From positions 124,001 to 188,000 of the forward strand of contig NZ_VRLS01000086.1 of assembly GCF_008017825.1 (NCBI RefSeq): a stretch of DNA of 64,000 nt, given 5' to 3'. The position numbers were made by a program, and so were the translations under genes. Shown here one piece after another: positions 1 to 9,367 of the stretch. Numbering within the stretch: position 1 is the first letter of the stretch; every line of letters begins with the position of its first letter. Source of the DNA: Mesonia sp008017825 (GTDB lineage Bacteria > Bacteroidota > Bacteroidia > Flavobacteriales > Flavobacteriaceae). A model generated the notes under the pieces. The model had not been told where the DNA came from. It saw only the letters and a list, made by a program, of their open reading frames with translations, and searched no databases.

Positions 1-14
1 CTTAATTTAAATAC

Positions 15-44
15 TTGTATAACCTTTTATATTTCTTATTTTTG
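15..44 (+). promoter_or_regulatory. Promoter of the parvulin operon
   Basis: TTG at 15-17, a 19-base spacer, then TATTTTTG at 37-44. This matches the Bacteroidota vegetative promoter TTG-N19-TAnnTTTG. Transcription should start near 51, about 15 bases before the ATG at 66. It also shows that the TTG at 15 is a -33 box and not a start codon. Confidence 0.7.
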
Positions 45-65
45 AGCACTTTTAAAAATTATAAA

Positions 66-2000
66 ATGAAAAATCTACTTTTACTTGTTTTCTTTGCGAC
101 AAGTTGTTTTGCAATTGCACAAAAAGACGAACAAAAAGTATTATTGACCATTAATAATCAACCCGTTTATGCCGATGAGTTTAAACGTGTGTTTTCTAAG
201 AATTTAAATCTTCTACAAGACGATCAAAAAGATGTAGAAGAGTATATGGATCTTTTTGTAGATTATAAATTAAAGGTTTTAGAAGCCGAAGAGCAAGGCT
301 TTGATACGCTTCCTTCTTTTATGGGGGAATATAATATCTATAAAAAGCAGTTGGCAGATAAGTATATGAAGGATTCTGAAATTACAGAGAACCTTTTAAA
401 AGAAGCTTACAGTAGAAAAACTGAAGAAGTAAATGCCAGTCATATCTTAATTAAACTTTCGGCCAGTGCAACAGATACTTTAAAGGCATATCAAAAAGCA
501 ATGAAGGCAAGAAAAGAAATCCTTAGCGGAAAATCTTTTCAAGAAGTGGCACAAGCTTATTCAGAAGATCCTTCCGTAAAGCAAAACAATGGAGATTTAG
601 GTTGGTTTTCTGTGTTTTCTATGGTTTATCCATTTGAATCGGCTGCTTATAAAACCAAGAAGGGTGGTATTTCAATGCCAGCAAGATCGCAGTTTGGTTA
701 TCATATTGTAAAAGTAAATGATAGACGAAAAGCAGAGGGTACCGTAAAGGTGGCTCATATTATGATAGAAAATAAAAAAGGAAATTCTGATGCTAAAACT
801 CAAATTTTTGAAGTCAAAGAGAAGTTAGATAGCGGCAATGGTTTTTCTGAAATGGCTAAGCAATATAGCGACGATAAAAATACAGCCATAAATGGAGGTG
901 TAATTAATACTTTTTCTAGAGGTAAATTAAACTCTAAAGAATTTGAAAATGTAGCTTTTGGTTTAACTGAAGTAAATGAAATCTCTCAGCCTTTTAAAAC
1001 AGAATATGGTTGGCATATTGTAAAACTTTTAGAGAAAAATCCTATTAAAAGTTTTGAGGATGAGAAAGTAGAGCTTTCTAGAAGAATGAAGGGAGATATA
1101 AGAGCACAGCTTATAAGGGAAGATGTTTTAAAAGACATAAAAGAAACCTACAATGTTAAAGAAGATGAAGAAGCTTTAGCTTATTTTACTCAAAATGTTT
1201 CTGATGATATATTATCTTCAAGATGGGATATAGCAGATTTAAAAGATATTCCGCAAAAGAATATAATAGAAATAAAAGGAGAAGGGAAAAGCTATGAGGA
1301 TTTTGCAAAGCTTATGAGTAATGCTCAACGCCAAATAGGTAATGTAGATTCTAAAGAAAGCTTAATTGCAAATTGGTTAGAGATGTTTAAAGAAAACTTT
1401 CTTATTTCTTACCATAAAGATCATTTAGAAGAAACCAATAAGGAGTACGCTTACATTATTGAAGAATACCGTAATGGATTGCTGTTGTTTGAGCTAATGG
1501 AAGATAATATTTGGCAAGCTGCTAAAGAAGATTCTATTGCTTTAAAGCGTTATTATGATCAGCATAAAAAAAGCTTTGTCAAAGAAAAACAATATACTTT
1601 GACAATGGTATCGACCGATACTAAAGATATGGCGAAGCAAGTGAGAAAATGGATGAAAGATGAGGTAGCTAAAGAAGAAATTGAAAAGAACGCTAAAGAA
1701 ATGGGACACACCATATTATTTAAGTCGGGTGAATTCAAAGAGAATAATGAAGCGTTGCCTACTAAAATAAAAGATAGAAAAGGTGTTTCTAAAGTTTATG
1801 AAAATAATGGCGTATTTCTTGTGTTAGATATTAAAAATATTGAAAAAGAGGGAATAAAAACCTACGAAGAAGCAAGAGGTGAAGTGGTAAGTAAATATCA
1901 GCAGCAGCTAGAAAAAGAATGGATAGAGAATATTAGATCAAAGAATAATGTGACTATCCATCAAGAGGTATTAAAAAGTTTAGAGAAAGAATTTGAATAA
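66..2000 (+). CDS. Periplasmic peptidyl-prolyl isomerase with two parvulin (PpiC) domains
   Basis: This 644-residue protein starts at ATG 66, which places a signal peptide (MKNLLLLVFFATSCFAIAQ) at the N-terminus. The same frame is open upstream, but that part overlaps the promoter. Two PpiC domains follow, at roughly residues 122-222 and 226-325; each has the family's opening HILIK/HIMIE strand and closing FGYHIVK/YGWHIVK strand. The C-terminal half is charged and helical, without a domain I recognise. Parvulins isomerise X-Pro bonds and help outer-membrane proteins fold. It heads an operon with two more SurA/PpiC-like genes and a MoxR ATPase, with an 8-base overlap to the next gene. Confidence 0.88.
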   Translation: MKNLLLLVFFATSCFAIAQKDEQKVLLTINNQPVYADEFKRVFSKNLNLLQDDQKDVEEYMDLFVDYKLKVLEAEEQGFDTLPSFMGEYNIYKKQLADKYMKDSEITENLLKEAYSRKTEEVNASHILIKLSASATDTLKAYQKAMKARKEILSGKSFQEVAQAYSEDPSVKQNNGDLGWFSVFSMVYPFESAAYKTKKGGISMPARSQFGYHIVKVNDRRKAEGTVKVAHIMIENKKGNSDAKTQIFEVKEKLDSGNGFSEMAKQYSDDKNTAINGGVINTFSRGKLNSKEFENVAFGLTEVNEISQPFKTEYGWHIVKLLEKNPIKSFEDEKVELSRRMKGDIRAQLIREDVLKDIKETYNVKEDEEALAYFTQNVSDDILSSRWDIADLKDIPQKNIIEIKGEGKSYEDFAKLMSNAQRQIGNVDSKESLIANWLEMFKENFLISYHKDHLEETNKEYAYIIEEYRNGLLLFELMEDNIWQAAKEDSIALKRYYDQHKKSFVKEKQYTLTMVSTDTKDMAKQVRKWMKDEVAKEEIEKNAKEMGHTILFKSGEFKENNEALPTKIKDRKGVSKVYENNGVFLVLDIKNIEKEGIKTYEEARGEVVSKYQQQLEKEWIENIRSKNNVTIHQEVLKSLEKEFE

Positions 2001-2850
2001 AACTCCCTATTACATATTTATATTAAGTTGTTTCTTGCTAATGAGTTGTGATTTCTTTCAGCCTAAAGATGAAAGAGTTCCATTAGCAAAAGTACATGAT
2101 AATTACCTCTATCAAGAAGATGTAAAAGGATTAATTCCCGATGGAGCTTCTTCAGAAGATAGTGCTTTATTTATGTCTAACTATATTAATCGTTGGGCTC
2201 AGGATGAATTGTTTATGTATCAAGCAAAAATAAATTTATCAGAAAAAAAACAGCAAGACTTTAAGGAACTTATTGAAAATTATAGAAGTGAGTTATATAC
2301 AGAGGCTTATAAAGATGTTATAATTTCTAAAAAGATAGATACTACATTTCAAGATACGGTTATTCACAGTTACTTTGAAGCTAATAAAATAAATTTTAAG
2401 CTGAATCAAGACCTCATAAAACTAAGGTATGTTGATGTAAGTAAAGATTACCCTGATGTAAAAGAACTCAAGGAGAAAATTACAAGGTTTAATCAAGAAG
2501 ATAAAATAGAGCTAGAGGAAGAGTCTTTAAAGTTTAGAAATTATTATTTAAATGATTCGGTATGGGTAAAGCCTATAGAAATCTATAATAAAATAGGACC
2601 TTTAGATACTTCTAAAAACGAAGAGTTTTTAAAAAAGGAAAACTTCTTGCAACTTGAGGATTCTTTAGGAGTATATTTGGTATACATAAAGGATGTCTTA
2701 AAAAGAAACGATCAAGCGCCTTTGGAGTATGTAAAACCAACGATTAAGCAAATTCTTCTTAATAGAAGGAAACTAGAACTATCAAAAGAATTAGAAAAAG
2801 AAATAATAAAAGATGCAATTAAAAATAAAAAGTTTGAAATATATAATTAA
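1993..2850 (+). CDS. SurA/PpiC-related lipoprotein lacking a clear parvulin core
   Basis: A 285-residue lipoprotein that begins with TTG at 1993, inside the last codons of the upstream gene. That start gives a good lipoprotein signal with lipobox LMSC and Cys19 as the lipidation site, and the next in-frame ATG would destroy it. The body is helical and charged like a SurA N-domain, but I cannot find the HIL and YHI(V/I)K strands of an active parvulin. It is probably a chaperone-like partner of its two neighbours rather than an isomerase. It overlaps the downstream gene by 38 bases if that gene starts at its ATG. Confidence 0.75.
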   Translation: MNKTPYYIFILSCFLLMSCDFFQPKDERVPLAKVHDNYLYQEDVKGLIPDGASSEDSALFMSNYINRWAQDELFMYQAKINLSEKKQQDFKELIENYRSELYTEAYKDVIISKKIDTTFQDTVIHSYFEANKINFKLNQDLIKLRYVDVSKDYPDVKELKEKITRFNQEDKIELEEESLKFRNYYLNDSVWVKPIEIYNKIGPLDTSKNEEFLKKENFLQLEDSLGVYLVYIKDVLKRNDQAPLEYVKPTIKQILLNRRKLELSKELEKEIIKDAIKNKKFEIYN

Positions 2851-4273
2851 TATCTGCTGTATAGCCTTATTCTCAATAACCGCGTTAAATGCCCAAACTA
2901 AAGCTGTAGATAGCAGTTTGGTTGTTACTGGTGAAGAAGAAATGGTAAAAACAGAGATCAAGAAAAAAGATTCTGTTCAGCCATTTAAGCGTTTCAAAGC
3001 AGATGGTGTTGCTGCAGTAATAGGTGATTATCTTATTTTAGAAACAGATATCATTAAAATGCGTGAAGACATTAAAAATCAAGGAATAGCTTCTGAAGAA
3101 ATTTCTGACTGTCAATTAGCGGGTAGATTAATGGAAAATAAACTGTATGCGCACCATGCGTTGCAAGACAGTACCATTACGGTTTCTGAAGATGAGGTGA
3201 ATAATATGATCGATCAGCAGATGGATAGAATGGTTCAGCAAATAGGAAGTATGGAAAAACTGCTGGAGTTTTATAGAAAAGAAAGCGAGAAAGATTTAAA
3301 AGAAGAGCTTTTCATAATCAATAAAGAAAGAACTTTAAGTGATCGTATGCAAAGTAAAATTGTAAGCGAAATTGAAGTTACTCCAGAAGAAGTAAGACAG
3401 TTTTTTGATCGTATTCCAGAAGATGAACGTCCGCAGTTTGGTGACGAAGTAGAAATTTCTCAATTGGTAATTGAGCCAGAAGTTCCGCAAGAGGAGGAGC
3501 AAAAAGTAATCGATCAGTTAACTGAAATGCGTAATGATATTGTAGATAATGGAGCGAGTTTTGCCACTAAAGCTGTTTTGTATTCTCAAGATGCAACCAG
3601 CACCAAAGGAGGACAAATGACCATTACTAGAAAAGATCCTCTAGATAAAGATTTTAAACAAGTAGCTTTTAGTTTACAAGAAGGAGAAGTGAGCAAGCCC
3701 TTTAAATCATCTTTCGGGTACCATATTATTCAGTTAGATAAAATAAGAGGTCAGAAATTAGATATTAGACATATAATCATCATGCCTAAAGTAACCGATG
3801 CAACTATTAAAATAGCAAGAGAGAAATTAGATACTATAAGAAATAGCATTGTTAACAATAAAATTTCTTTTGATGAAGCGGCTAGAAGATATTCAGACGA
3901 AGAAGAAACTCGTGGTGATGGGGGTAAATTAATTAACCCTAAAACAGGAGACACTCGTTTTGAATTAACAGATATAGATCCTATTATTTATGAGAAAGTA
4001 AATAGTTTAAATGAAGGAGAGACTTCTTTAATTTTAATAGATCAAACCCGAACAGGTACTAAGTTCTTTAAAATAATTACCGTTAATAAAAAGTATAAAG
4101 AGCACATTGCAAATTATTCTCAAGATTATACCAAAATAAAAGAATTAGCTTTGAGGGAAAAGCAAATCAAAGCCATCGAGAAATGGCAAAAAGAAAATAT
4201 TAGCGATACTTACGTAAAAGTGGGAGAGGAATATAAAGATTGTGCTTTTAGTGGTAACTGGTTAAAACAATAA
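2813..4273 (+). CDS. SurA-like peptidyl-prolyl isomerase with two parvulin domains
   Basis: A 486-residue exported protein. It has a signal peptide ending near ALNAQ and a SurA-type N-terminal helical domain (about 60-190). Two parvulin domains follow, at about 205-305 (closing FGYHIIQ) and 318-420 (opening DIRHIII). The ATG at 2813 overlaps the upstream gene; a TTG at 2834 would give a shorter signal peptide and is a real alternative, since TTG starts are common here. The family binds unfolded beta-barrel proteins in the periplasm. The MoxR gene starts 3 bases after its stop codon. Confidence 0.88.
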   Translation: MQLKIKSLKYIINICCIALFSITALNAQTKAVDSSLVVTGEEEMVKTEIKKKDSVQPFKRFKADGVAAVIGDYLILETDIIKMREDIKNQGIASEEISDCQLAGRLMENKLYAHHALQDSTITVSEDEVNNMIDQQMDRMVQQIGSMEKLLEFYRKESEKDLKEELFIINKERTLSDRMQSKIVSEIEVTPEEVRQFFDRIPEDERPQFGDEVEISQLVIEPEVPQEEEQKVIDQLTEMRNDIVDNGASFATKAVLYSQDATSTKGGQMTITRKDPLDKDFKQVAFSLQEGEVSKPFKSSFGYHIIQLDKIRGQKLDIRHIIIMPKVTDATIKIAREKLDTIRNSIVNNKISFDEAARRYSDEEETRGDGGKLINPKTGDTRFELTDIDPIIYEKVNSLNEGETSLILIDQTRTGTKFFKIITVNKKYKEHIANYSQDYTKIKELALREKQIKAIEKWQKENISDTYVKVGEEYKDCAFSGNWLKQ

Positions 4274-4276
4274 ATT

Positions 4277-5233
4277 ATGTCTGGAGATGTGCGTGCCATC
4301 GAAAATTTTGTAGAAAAATATAAACAACTTCAATTAGAAATAGGAAAAGTCATTATAGGACAAGAAAAAGTCGTTAATGAAATTTTACTATCTGTATTTG
4401 CAGGAGGACACGCACTATTAATCGGAGTGCCAGGACTAGCTAAAACCTTAATGGTTAATACTATATCTCAGGCTTTAGGTTTAGATTTTAAAAGAATTCA
4501 GTTTACACCAGATTTAATGCCGAGTGATATTTTGGGTTCAGAAATTTTAGATGAATCTAGAAATTTTAAGTTTATAAAAGGACCTATTTTTGCTAACATT
4601 GTTTTAGCCGATGAGATCAATAGGACACCGCCTAAAACACAGGCAGCTCTCTTAGAAGCAATGCAAGAAAAAATTGTTACCGTTGCCGGAAAACGTTATC
4701 CTTTAGAGCAACCTTATTTTGTATTGGCTACACAAAACCCTATTGAGCAAGAAGGAACATATCCTTTACCTGAAGCGCAATTAGACCGATTTATGTTTTC
4801 AATTTTTCTAGAATATCCTAGTTACGAAGAAGAAGTAAATGTGGTAAAAAGTACAACTTCTACTAGCAAAGTAACCATTAATGCGCTTTTTAATGCACAA
4901 GAAATTATCGACTTCCAGCAGTTAATTCGTAGAATTCCTGTAGCAGATAATGTAGTGGAATATGCTGTTAAACTTGTCGGAAAAACCAGGCCACAAGGTG
5001 AGTTTGCCCCACAGTTAGTAAAAGACTATATAGATTGGGGGGCAGGACCAAGAGCTTCTCAAAACCTTATTTTAGCTGCAAAAGCTAATGCAGCTACCAA
5101 AGGAAAATTCTCTCCAGACATTGAAGATGTAAAAGCTGTAGCTAACGGAATTTTAAGACACCGTATCATCAAAAATTATAAAGCAGAAGCGGAAGGCTAT
5201 TCTGAAGAACAGGTTATTAAGGAATTACTTTAA
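4277..5233 (+). CDS. MoxR-family AAA+ ATPase
   Basis: A 318-residue cytoplasmic ATPase with Walker A GVPGLAKT at 50-57 and Walker B VLADEIN with Asp112 and Glu113. Sensor-type sequence (ATQNP) and a C-terminal lid follow. MoxR proteins act as chaperones in maturing metal-dependent or membrane complexes, usually with a DUF58 or VWA partner. No such partner lies next to it here: the gene closes the parvulin operon, 3 bases downstream of the SurA-like gene. The substrate is unknown. Confidence 0.88.
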   Translation: MSGDVRAIENFVEKYKQLQLEIGKVIIGQEKVVNEILLSVFAGGHALLIGVPGLAKTLMVNTISQALGLDFKRIQFTPDLMPSDILGSEILDESRNFKFIKGPIFANIVLADEINRTPPKTQAALLEAMQEKIVTVAGKRYPLEQPYFVLATQNPIEQEGTYPLPEAQLDRFMFSIFLEYPSYEEEVNVVKSTTSTSKVTINALFNAQEIIDFQQLIRRIPVADNVVEYAVKLVGKTRPQGEFAPQLVKDYIDWGAGPRASQNLILAAKANAATKGKFSPDIEDVKAVANGILRHRIIKNYKAEAEGYSEEQVIKELL

Positions 5234-5720
5234 GTAAAATGCTAAACCATTCAATTTAACTTAGCTTGATAGGTGCTCTAATTTTAAAACCAAGGAGAGC
5301 AGAAATTCATTATCTGGTAAAATTAGTTTTTCAAGTAGTCTTATAGTTGTAATCCTAGCTTGTAAAATATTCGAAAAGTTCTCGAGCGATTAATTTTAAA
5401 ATAAATTTTAGTTAAATTACTATCTCTTTAGAATAGAATATTCATTCTGCTTTGCATTAAATTTTATTTTTAGAGTTGTAATAAAAATTCAAAATAATTA
5501 CAATCTTTAAATAAATTCACTTTTTTTTTATTAAATCGTCAATTCAAATCGTTTAAATTATCAATCCGTTAATTATTCTTCAAAATAACCTTATTTTGAT
5601 TCACTATAATTAAGGTTTTTGCTATTTCACTGAATTATCTTCCGCTAAATTGATGTTTTGATAGTTATTTTTTAATTTCATTAAATTTCATTACTTTCGC
5701 AGGACTAAAAAAACAGACCT
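5234..5720. other. Long AT-rich intergenic region before aconitase
   Basis: These 487 bases hold no convincing gene. A perfect 9-base inverted repeat with a 2-base centre lies at 5580-5599 (TCAAAATAA/TTATTTTGA). TTACTTTCGC at 5691-5700 resembles the -7 promoter element (TAnnTTTG with one mismatch), and the aconitase ATG follows 21 bases later. The length suggests that aconitase is regulated separately. Confidence 0.4.
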
Positions 5721-7985
5721 ATGGCATACGATATTGATATGATTAAGAAGGTTTATACTCAAATTGCTGAGCGTGTAGATAAAGCCCGCGAAGTAGTAGG
5801 TAAACCATTAACACTTTCAGAAAAAATCCTTTATTCTCATTTATGGGATGGTGAAGCTACACAAGCTTATACCAGAGCTGCAGATTATGTAAACTTTTCA
5901 CCAGATAGAATTGCTTGTCAAGATGCAACCGCACAAATGGCATTATTGCAATTTATGCAAGCAGGAAAAAAGAAGGTAGAAGTTCCTACTACGGTTCACT
6001 GTGACCACTTAATCCAAGCTAAGCAAGGAGCTAAAAAAGATTTAAAAAGAGCTAATGAAACCAGTAATGAGGTTTTTGACTTTTTAGGTTCAGTTTCTAA
6101 TAAATATGGTATCGGATTTTGGAAGCCAGGAGCAGGAATTATTCACCAAGTAGTTTTAGAAAACTATGCATTCCCTGGAGGGATGATGATTGGTACCGAT
6201 TCTCATACTGTAAATGCTGGTGGTTTAGGAATGGTAGCTGTTGGTGTTGGAGGTGCAGATGCTGTAGATGTAATGGCTGGAATGCCTTGGGAGTTAAAAT
6301 TTCCTAAACTGATTGGAGTAAAGTTAACTGGAGAATTAAACGGGTGGACTGCTTCTAAAGATGTAATTTTAAAGGTAGCTGGTATTCTTACGGTAAAAGG
6401 AGGAACTGGAGCTATTATAGAATATTTTGGAGAAGGTGCTAGAAACCTTTCTTGTACTGGTAAAGGTACGATTTGTAATATGGGAGCAGAAGTTGGTGCT
6501 ACAACTTCTACTTTTGGTTATGATGATTCTATGGAGCGTTTCTTACGTGCTACCAACCGTGATGATGTTGCTGATGCTGCAAACGGAGTTCGTGAGTACC
6601 TAACAGGAGATGATGAGGTTTACGAAAACCCAGAACAATATTTTGATGAGGTAATCGAGATTAACTTATCTGAATTAAGACCACATTTAAACGGACCTTT
6701 TACGCCAGATTTAGCAACACCTATTTCTGAAATGAGTGTAAAAGCAAAAGAAAATGATTGGCCAATTAATGTGGATTGGGGATTAATTGGTTCTTGTACA
6801 AACTCTTCTTACGAAGATTTAACAAGAGCTGCCTCTATTGCAAAACAAGCAGTAGATAAGAAAATTAAAGCAAAATCAGACTTCGGGATTAACCCAGGAT
6901 CAGAGCAAATTCGTTACACAGCAGAGCGTGATGGATTGTTACAGATTTTTGAAGATTTAGATGCGACAATATTTACTAATGCTTGCGGACCTTGTATTGG
7001 TCAGTGGGATAGAAGCGACCGTAAGGGAGAAGAAAAGAATACTATTGTTCATTCTTTTAACAGAAACTTCTCTAAGCGTGCCGATGGTAATCCAAATACT
7101 CACGCTTTTGTAGGTTCTCCAGAAATGGTAGCTGCAATCGCGATTTCTGGTCGTTTAGATTTTGATCCTACTCGTGATAAATTAATCAATGAAGATGGAG
7201 AAGAGGTAATGTTAGAAGAGCCTAAAGGAATTGAACTTCCTACAAGAGGTTTTGAGGTTGAAGATGCTGGTTATGTAGCGCCGATGAAAGATGGAAGTGG
7301 TGTAGATATTAAAGTAGCTAACGATAGTGAGCGTCTAGAGTTACTAACTCCATTTAAACCTTGGGATGGTAAAAATTTATTAGATGCAAAACTATTAATT
7401 AAGGCTCACGGTAAATGTACTACAGATCATATCTCTATGGCAGGACCTTGGTTGCGTTATAGAGGTCACTTAGATAACATTTCAAATAACTGTCTTATTG
7501 GTGCGGTAAACGCGTTTAATATGAAAACTAACTTTGTAAAAAGTCAGTTAACAGGAGAATATGGTGGTGTGCCAGATACACAAAGAGAATATAAAGCTAA
7601 GGGAATTCCAACTGTAGTGGTGGGTGATCATAACTACGGGGAAGGTTCTTCTAGAGAACACGCGGCAATGGAGCCTCGTCATTTAGGAGTTCATGTAGTA
7701 TTAGTAAAATCTTTTGCTCGTATTCACGAAACTAACTTGAAAAAGCAGGGTATGTTAGGAATTACTTTTGATAATGAAAGTGATTACGAATTAATTAAAG
7801 AAGATGATACCTTTAACTTTATTGATTTAGAAAATTTTGCTCCAAATCAACCTTTAACTATCGAAATAGTTCACGCTGATGGTTCTAAAGATACGATCAA
7901 AGCAAATCATACCTATAATGAAAATCAAATTGAATGGTATAAAGAAGGATCTGCGTTAAATTTAATTAAAAAATTAAACGCTTAA
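5721..7985 (+). CDS. acnA: Aconitate hydratase
   Basis: A 754-residue aconitase of the mitochondrial type, which interconverts citrate and isocitrate in the TCA cycle. The three [4Fe-4S] ligands are visible: Cys359 in GSCTNS, and Cys422 and Cys425 in ACGPCIG. The active-site stretch GTDSHT and the C-terminal swivel-domain motif YGEGSSREHAA are also present. It stands alone between a long AT-rich leader region and a strong terminator, so it is probably monocistronic. Mitochondrial-type enzymes in Bacteroidota are variously named acnA or acn, so the symbol is only a convention. Confidence 0.96.
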   Translation: MAYDIDMIKKVYTQIAERVDKAREVVGKPLTLSEKILYSHLWDGEATQAYTRAADYVNFSPDRIACQDATAQMALLQFMQAGKKKVEVPTTVHCDHLIQAKQGAKKDLKRANETSNEVFDFLGSVSNKYGIGFWKPGAGIIHQVVLENYAFPGGMMIGTDSHTVNAGGLGMVAVGVGGADAVDVMAGMPWELKFPKLIGVKLTGELNGWTASKDVILKVAGILTVKGGTGAIIEYFGEGARNLSCTGKGTICNMGAEVGATTSTFGYDDSMERFLRATNRDDVADAANGVREYLTGDDEVYENPEQYFDEVIEINLSELRPHLNGPFTPDLATPISEMSVKAKENDWPINVDWGLIGSCTNSSYEDLTRAASIAKQAVDKKIKAKSDFGINPGSEQIRYTAERDGLLQIFEDLDATIFTNACGPCIGQWDRSDRKGEEKNTIVHSFNRNFSKRADGNPNTHAFVGSPEMVAAIAISGRLDFDPTRDKLINEDGEEVMLEEPKGIELPTRGFEVEDAGYVAPMKDGSGVDIKVANDSERLELLTPFKPWDGKNLLDAKLLIKAHGKCTTDHISMAGPWLRYRGHLDNISNNCLIGAVNAFNMKTNFVKSQLTGEYGGVPDTQREYKAKGIPTVVVGDHNYGEGSSREHAAMEPRHLGVHVVLVKSFARIHETNLKKQGMLGITFDNESDYELIKEDDTFNFIDLENFAPNQPLTIEIVHADGSKDTIKANHTYNENQIEWYKEGSALNLIKKLNA

Positions 7986-8011
7986 TCAGTCCCTTTTTAT
8001 AGTATAAAAAT

Positions 8012-8038
8012 AAAACTCCTGCATTTTGCAGGAGTTTT
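8012..8038. terminator. Bidirectional terminator between acnA and crtY
   Basis: A perfect 11-base stem (AAAACTCCTGC with GCAGGAGTTTT) around a 5-base loop, followed by a T run on the plus strand. The opposite strand is also T-rich after the stem, so it can end the crt operon as well. Confidence 0.85.
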
Positions 8039-8118
8039 TTTATGAATATACTTAGTATTGGGTATTTCAGAAGAATGCTAAAGGTCTTAATTTAGATTAA
8101 TAATTCTTTAAAGCAAAG

Positions 8119-8226
8119 ATGATGAGAGCGATAGAAATTGAAAACGAGACTAGCGAAATAAATGTAGAATCAAATACTTGGGAGCACGAATATTGGGAAA
8201 TAAACGATCACGTACCTTTAATTTAA
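8119..8226 (+). CDS. Possible 35-residue small ORF (doubtful)
   Basis: An open frame from ATG 8119 (a second ATG follows directly) to TAA at 8224-8226. It encodes an acidic, Trp-containing peptide ending in WEINDHVPLI. I recognise no family. The end overlaps the end of crtY by 9 bases in the opposite direction. There is no promoter element or ribosome site to support it. It could be a chance frame or the tail of a decayed gene. Confidence 0.2.
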   Translation: MMRAIEIENETSEINVESNTWEHEYWEINDHVPLI

Positions 8227-9366
8227 GCTTTTAAAGAAAGCTTTGATAAATGCTGAAGAATATAAAGTTCCCATGATTTTTAAATCTTCTGAGAATTTTG
8301 TTTCTTCATCTAAGTATTTAAATATGTCTTGAATGCTGTTTTCACTATAAAACTGATCAAACAACCATTCTCCCTTTTCATTTTCTTTCTCTAAGACTTT
8401 TAAAAATACTTTATCGTAGTAATAAAACTTTTTATTGAAAGTTCCATTAGAAGGAGATTTCTTTTCCTTAAGATTTTGGAGAATATGTTGTACTTTCTTT
8501 TTGGTATGTTTAAACGAATAACCTGTTGAAGGTTTAACCCATCCGCCGCCTGTTCCTATTTTTGTAATTTTGTTGGAATGATATTTATGAAATGGAAAAT
8601 TGGTCATAGGTATATTTCCCATTTCAGTTTCGGTAATACGGTAATCTTTTAGCTTTAGATATTTTTTAATATATCTTTTCAATTGTTCATCGTACACACC
8701 TTCCTCGGTAGTGAAAGGGGTAAAAAAAGTATATTCTACGAAAGCTTTGGTCGGTGATATAGGCAAAACGTAAGTGAAACTAGTAGAGTTTTTCCATTTA
8801 AGTCTATAATCCATCATAATAAATTGCTTTGGATTAAATTGCGGTGTACTTGTTTCTATCATCCAACCTTTAAAATGTTGATGAATCTTAGTTATTTTTT
8901 TATCTTCTTTATGATAATCATTAGGAATACGACTATCAAAAACATGAGTAGCAGTATAAATTTGTTGCTCTCCTATAACTTGAACCTCGGTTTCGTTTTC
9001 TTCCATGGAAGTGACACAATCCTGAATAAATTTAATAGAGTTATGCGCTTTTAATTGAGATTTAGCATCGCTATAAAAGTCGATAGCCCTTAGCATTTTA
9101 TAAGTGTAGGGGCTAAGTTTTAATGATAAGTTTTTATGATTAGAAATAAAAGCACCTTTATCCCAAGAGGCGTATATAAGGTGATCCCAATTTCCTTTTC
9201 CTTTTTCCCAATAACACCAGGTTTTATCGTTTTTAGATTTTGATGATTTATCTATAAGAGCAATGCTTTTGTCTTTAAAAAAATTATCCTTTGAAAAAGC
9301 AAGCGCAAGCTGTAAACCTGCTAAACCACTTCCAACAATGATAAAATCATAGTGGTGATTTTGCAT
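8218..9366 (-). CDS. crtY: Lycopene beta-cyclase
   Basis: A 382-residue flavoprotein that converts lycopene to beta-carotene by closing both end rings. The start at 9366 places the dinucleotide-binding motif GSGLAG at residues 12-17; the longer open frame would prepend residues encoded inside crtZ. The cyclase signature GTGGGWVKPSTGYSF is present in the C-terminal half. It is the last gene of the crt operon, separated by one base from crtZ. Confidence 0.93.
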   Translation of the reverse strand: MQNHHYDFIIVGSGLAGLQLALAFSKDNFFKDKSIALIDKSSKSKNDKTWCYWEKGKGNWDHLIYASWDKGAFISNHKNLSLKLSPYTYKMLRAIDFYSDAKSQLKAHNSIKFIQDCVTSMEENETEVQVIGEQQIYTATHVFDSRIPNDYHKEDKKITKIHQHFKGWMIETSTPQFNPKQFIMMDYRLKWKNSTSFTYVLPISPTKAFVEYTFFTPFTTEEGVYDEQLKRYIKKYLKLKDYRITETEMGNIPMTNFPFHKYHSNKITKIGTGGGWVKPSTGYSFKHTKKKVQHILQNLKEKKSPSNGTFNKKFYYYDKVFLKVLEKENEKGEWLFDQFYSENSIQDIFKYLDEETKFSEDLKIMGTLYSSAFIKAFFKSLN

Positions 9367-9367
9367 G

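Noticed and set aside
15..65. In-frame extension of the first parvulin gene to TTG 15
   Set aside because: That TTG is the -33 box of an exact promoter, and the extension would place residues before the signal peptide.
5580..5599. Fur box upstream of aconitase
   Set aside because: The palindrome does not follow the GATAAT hexamer pattern; only its presence is reported.
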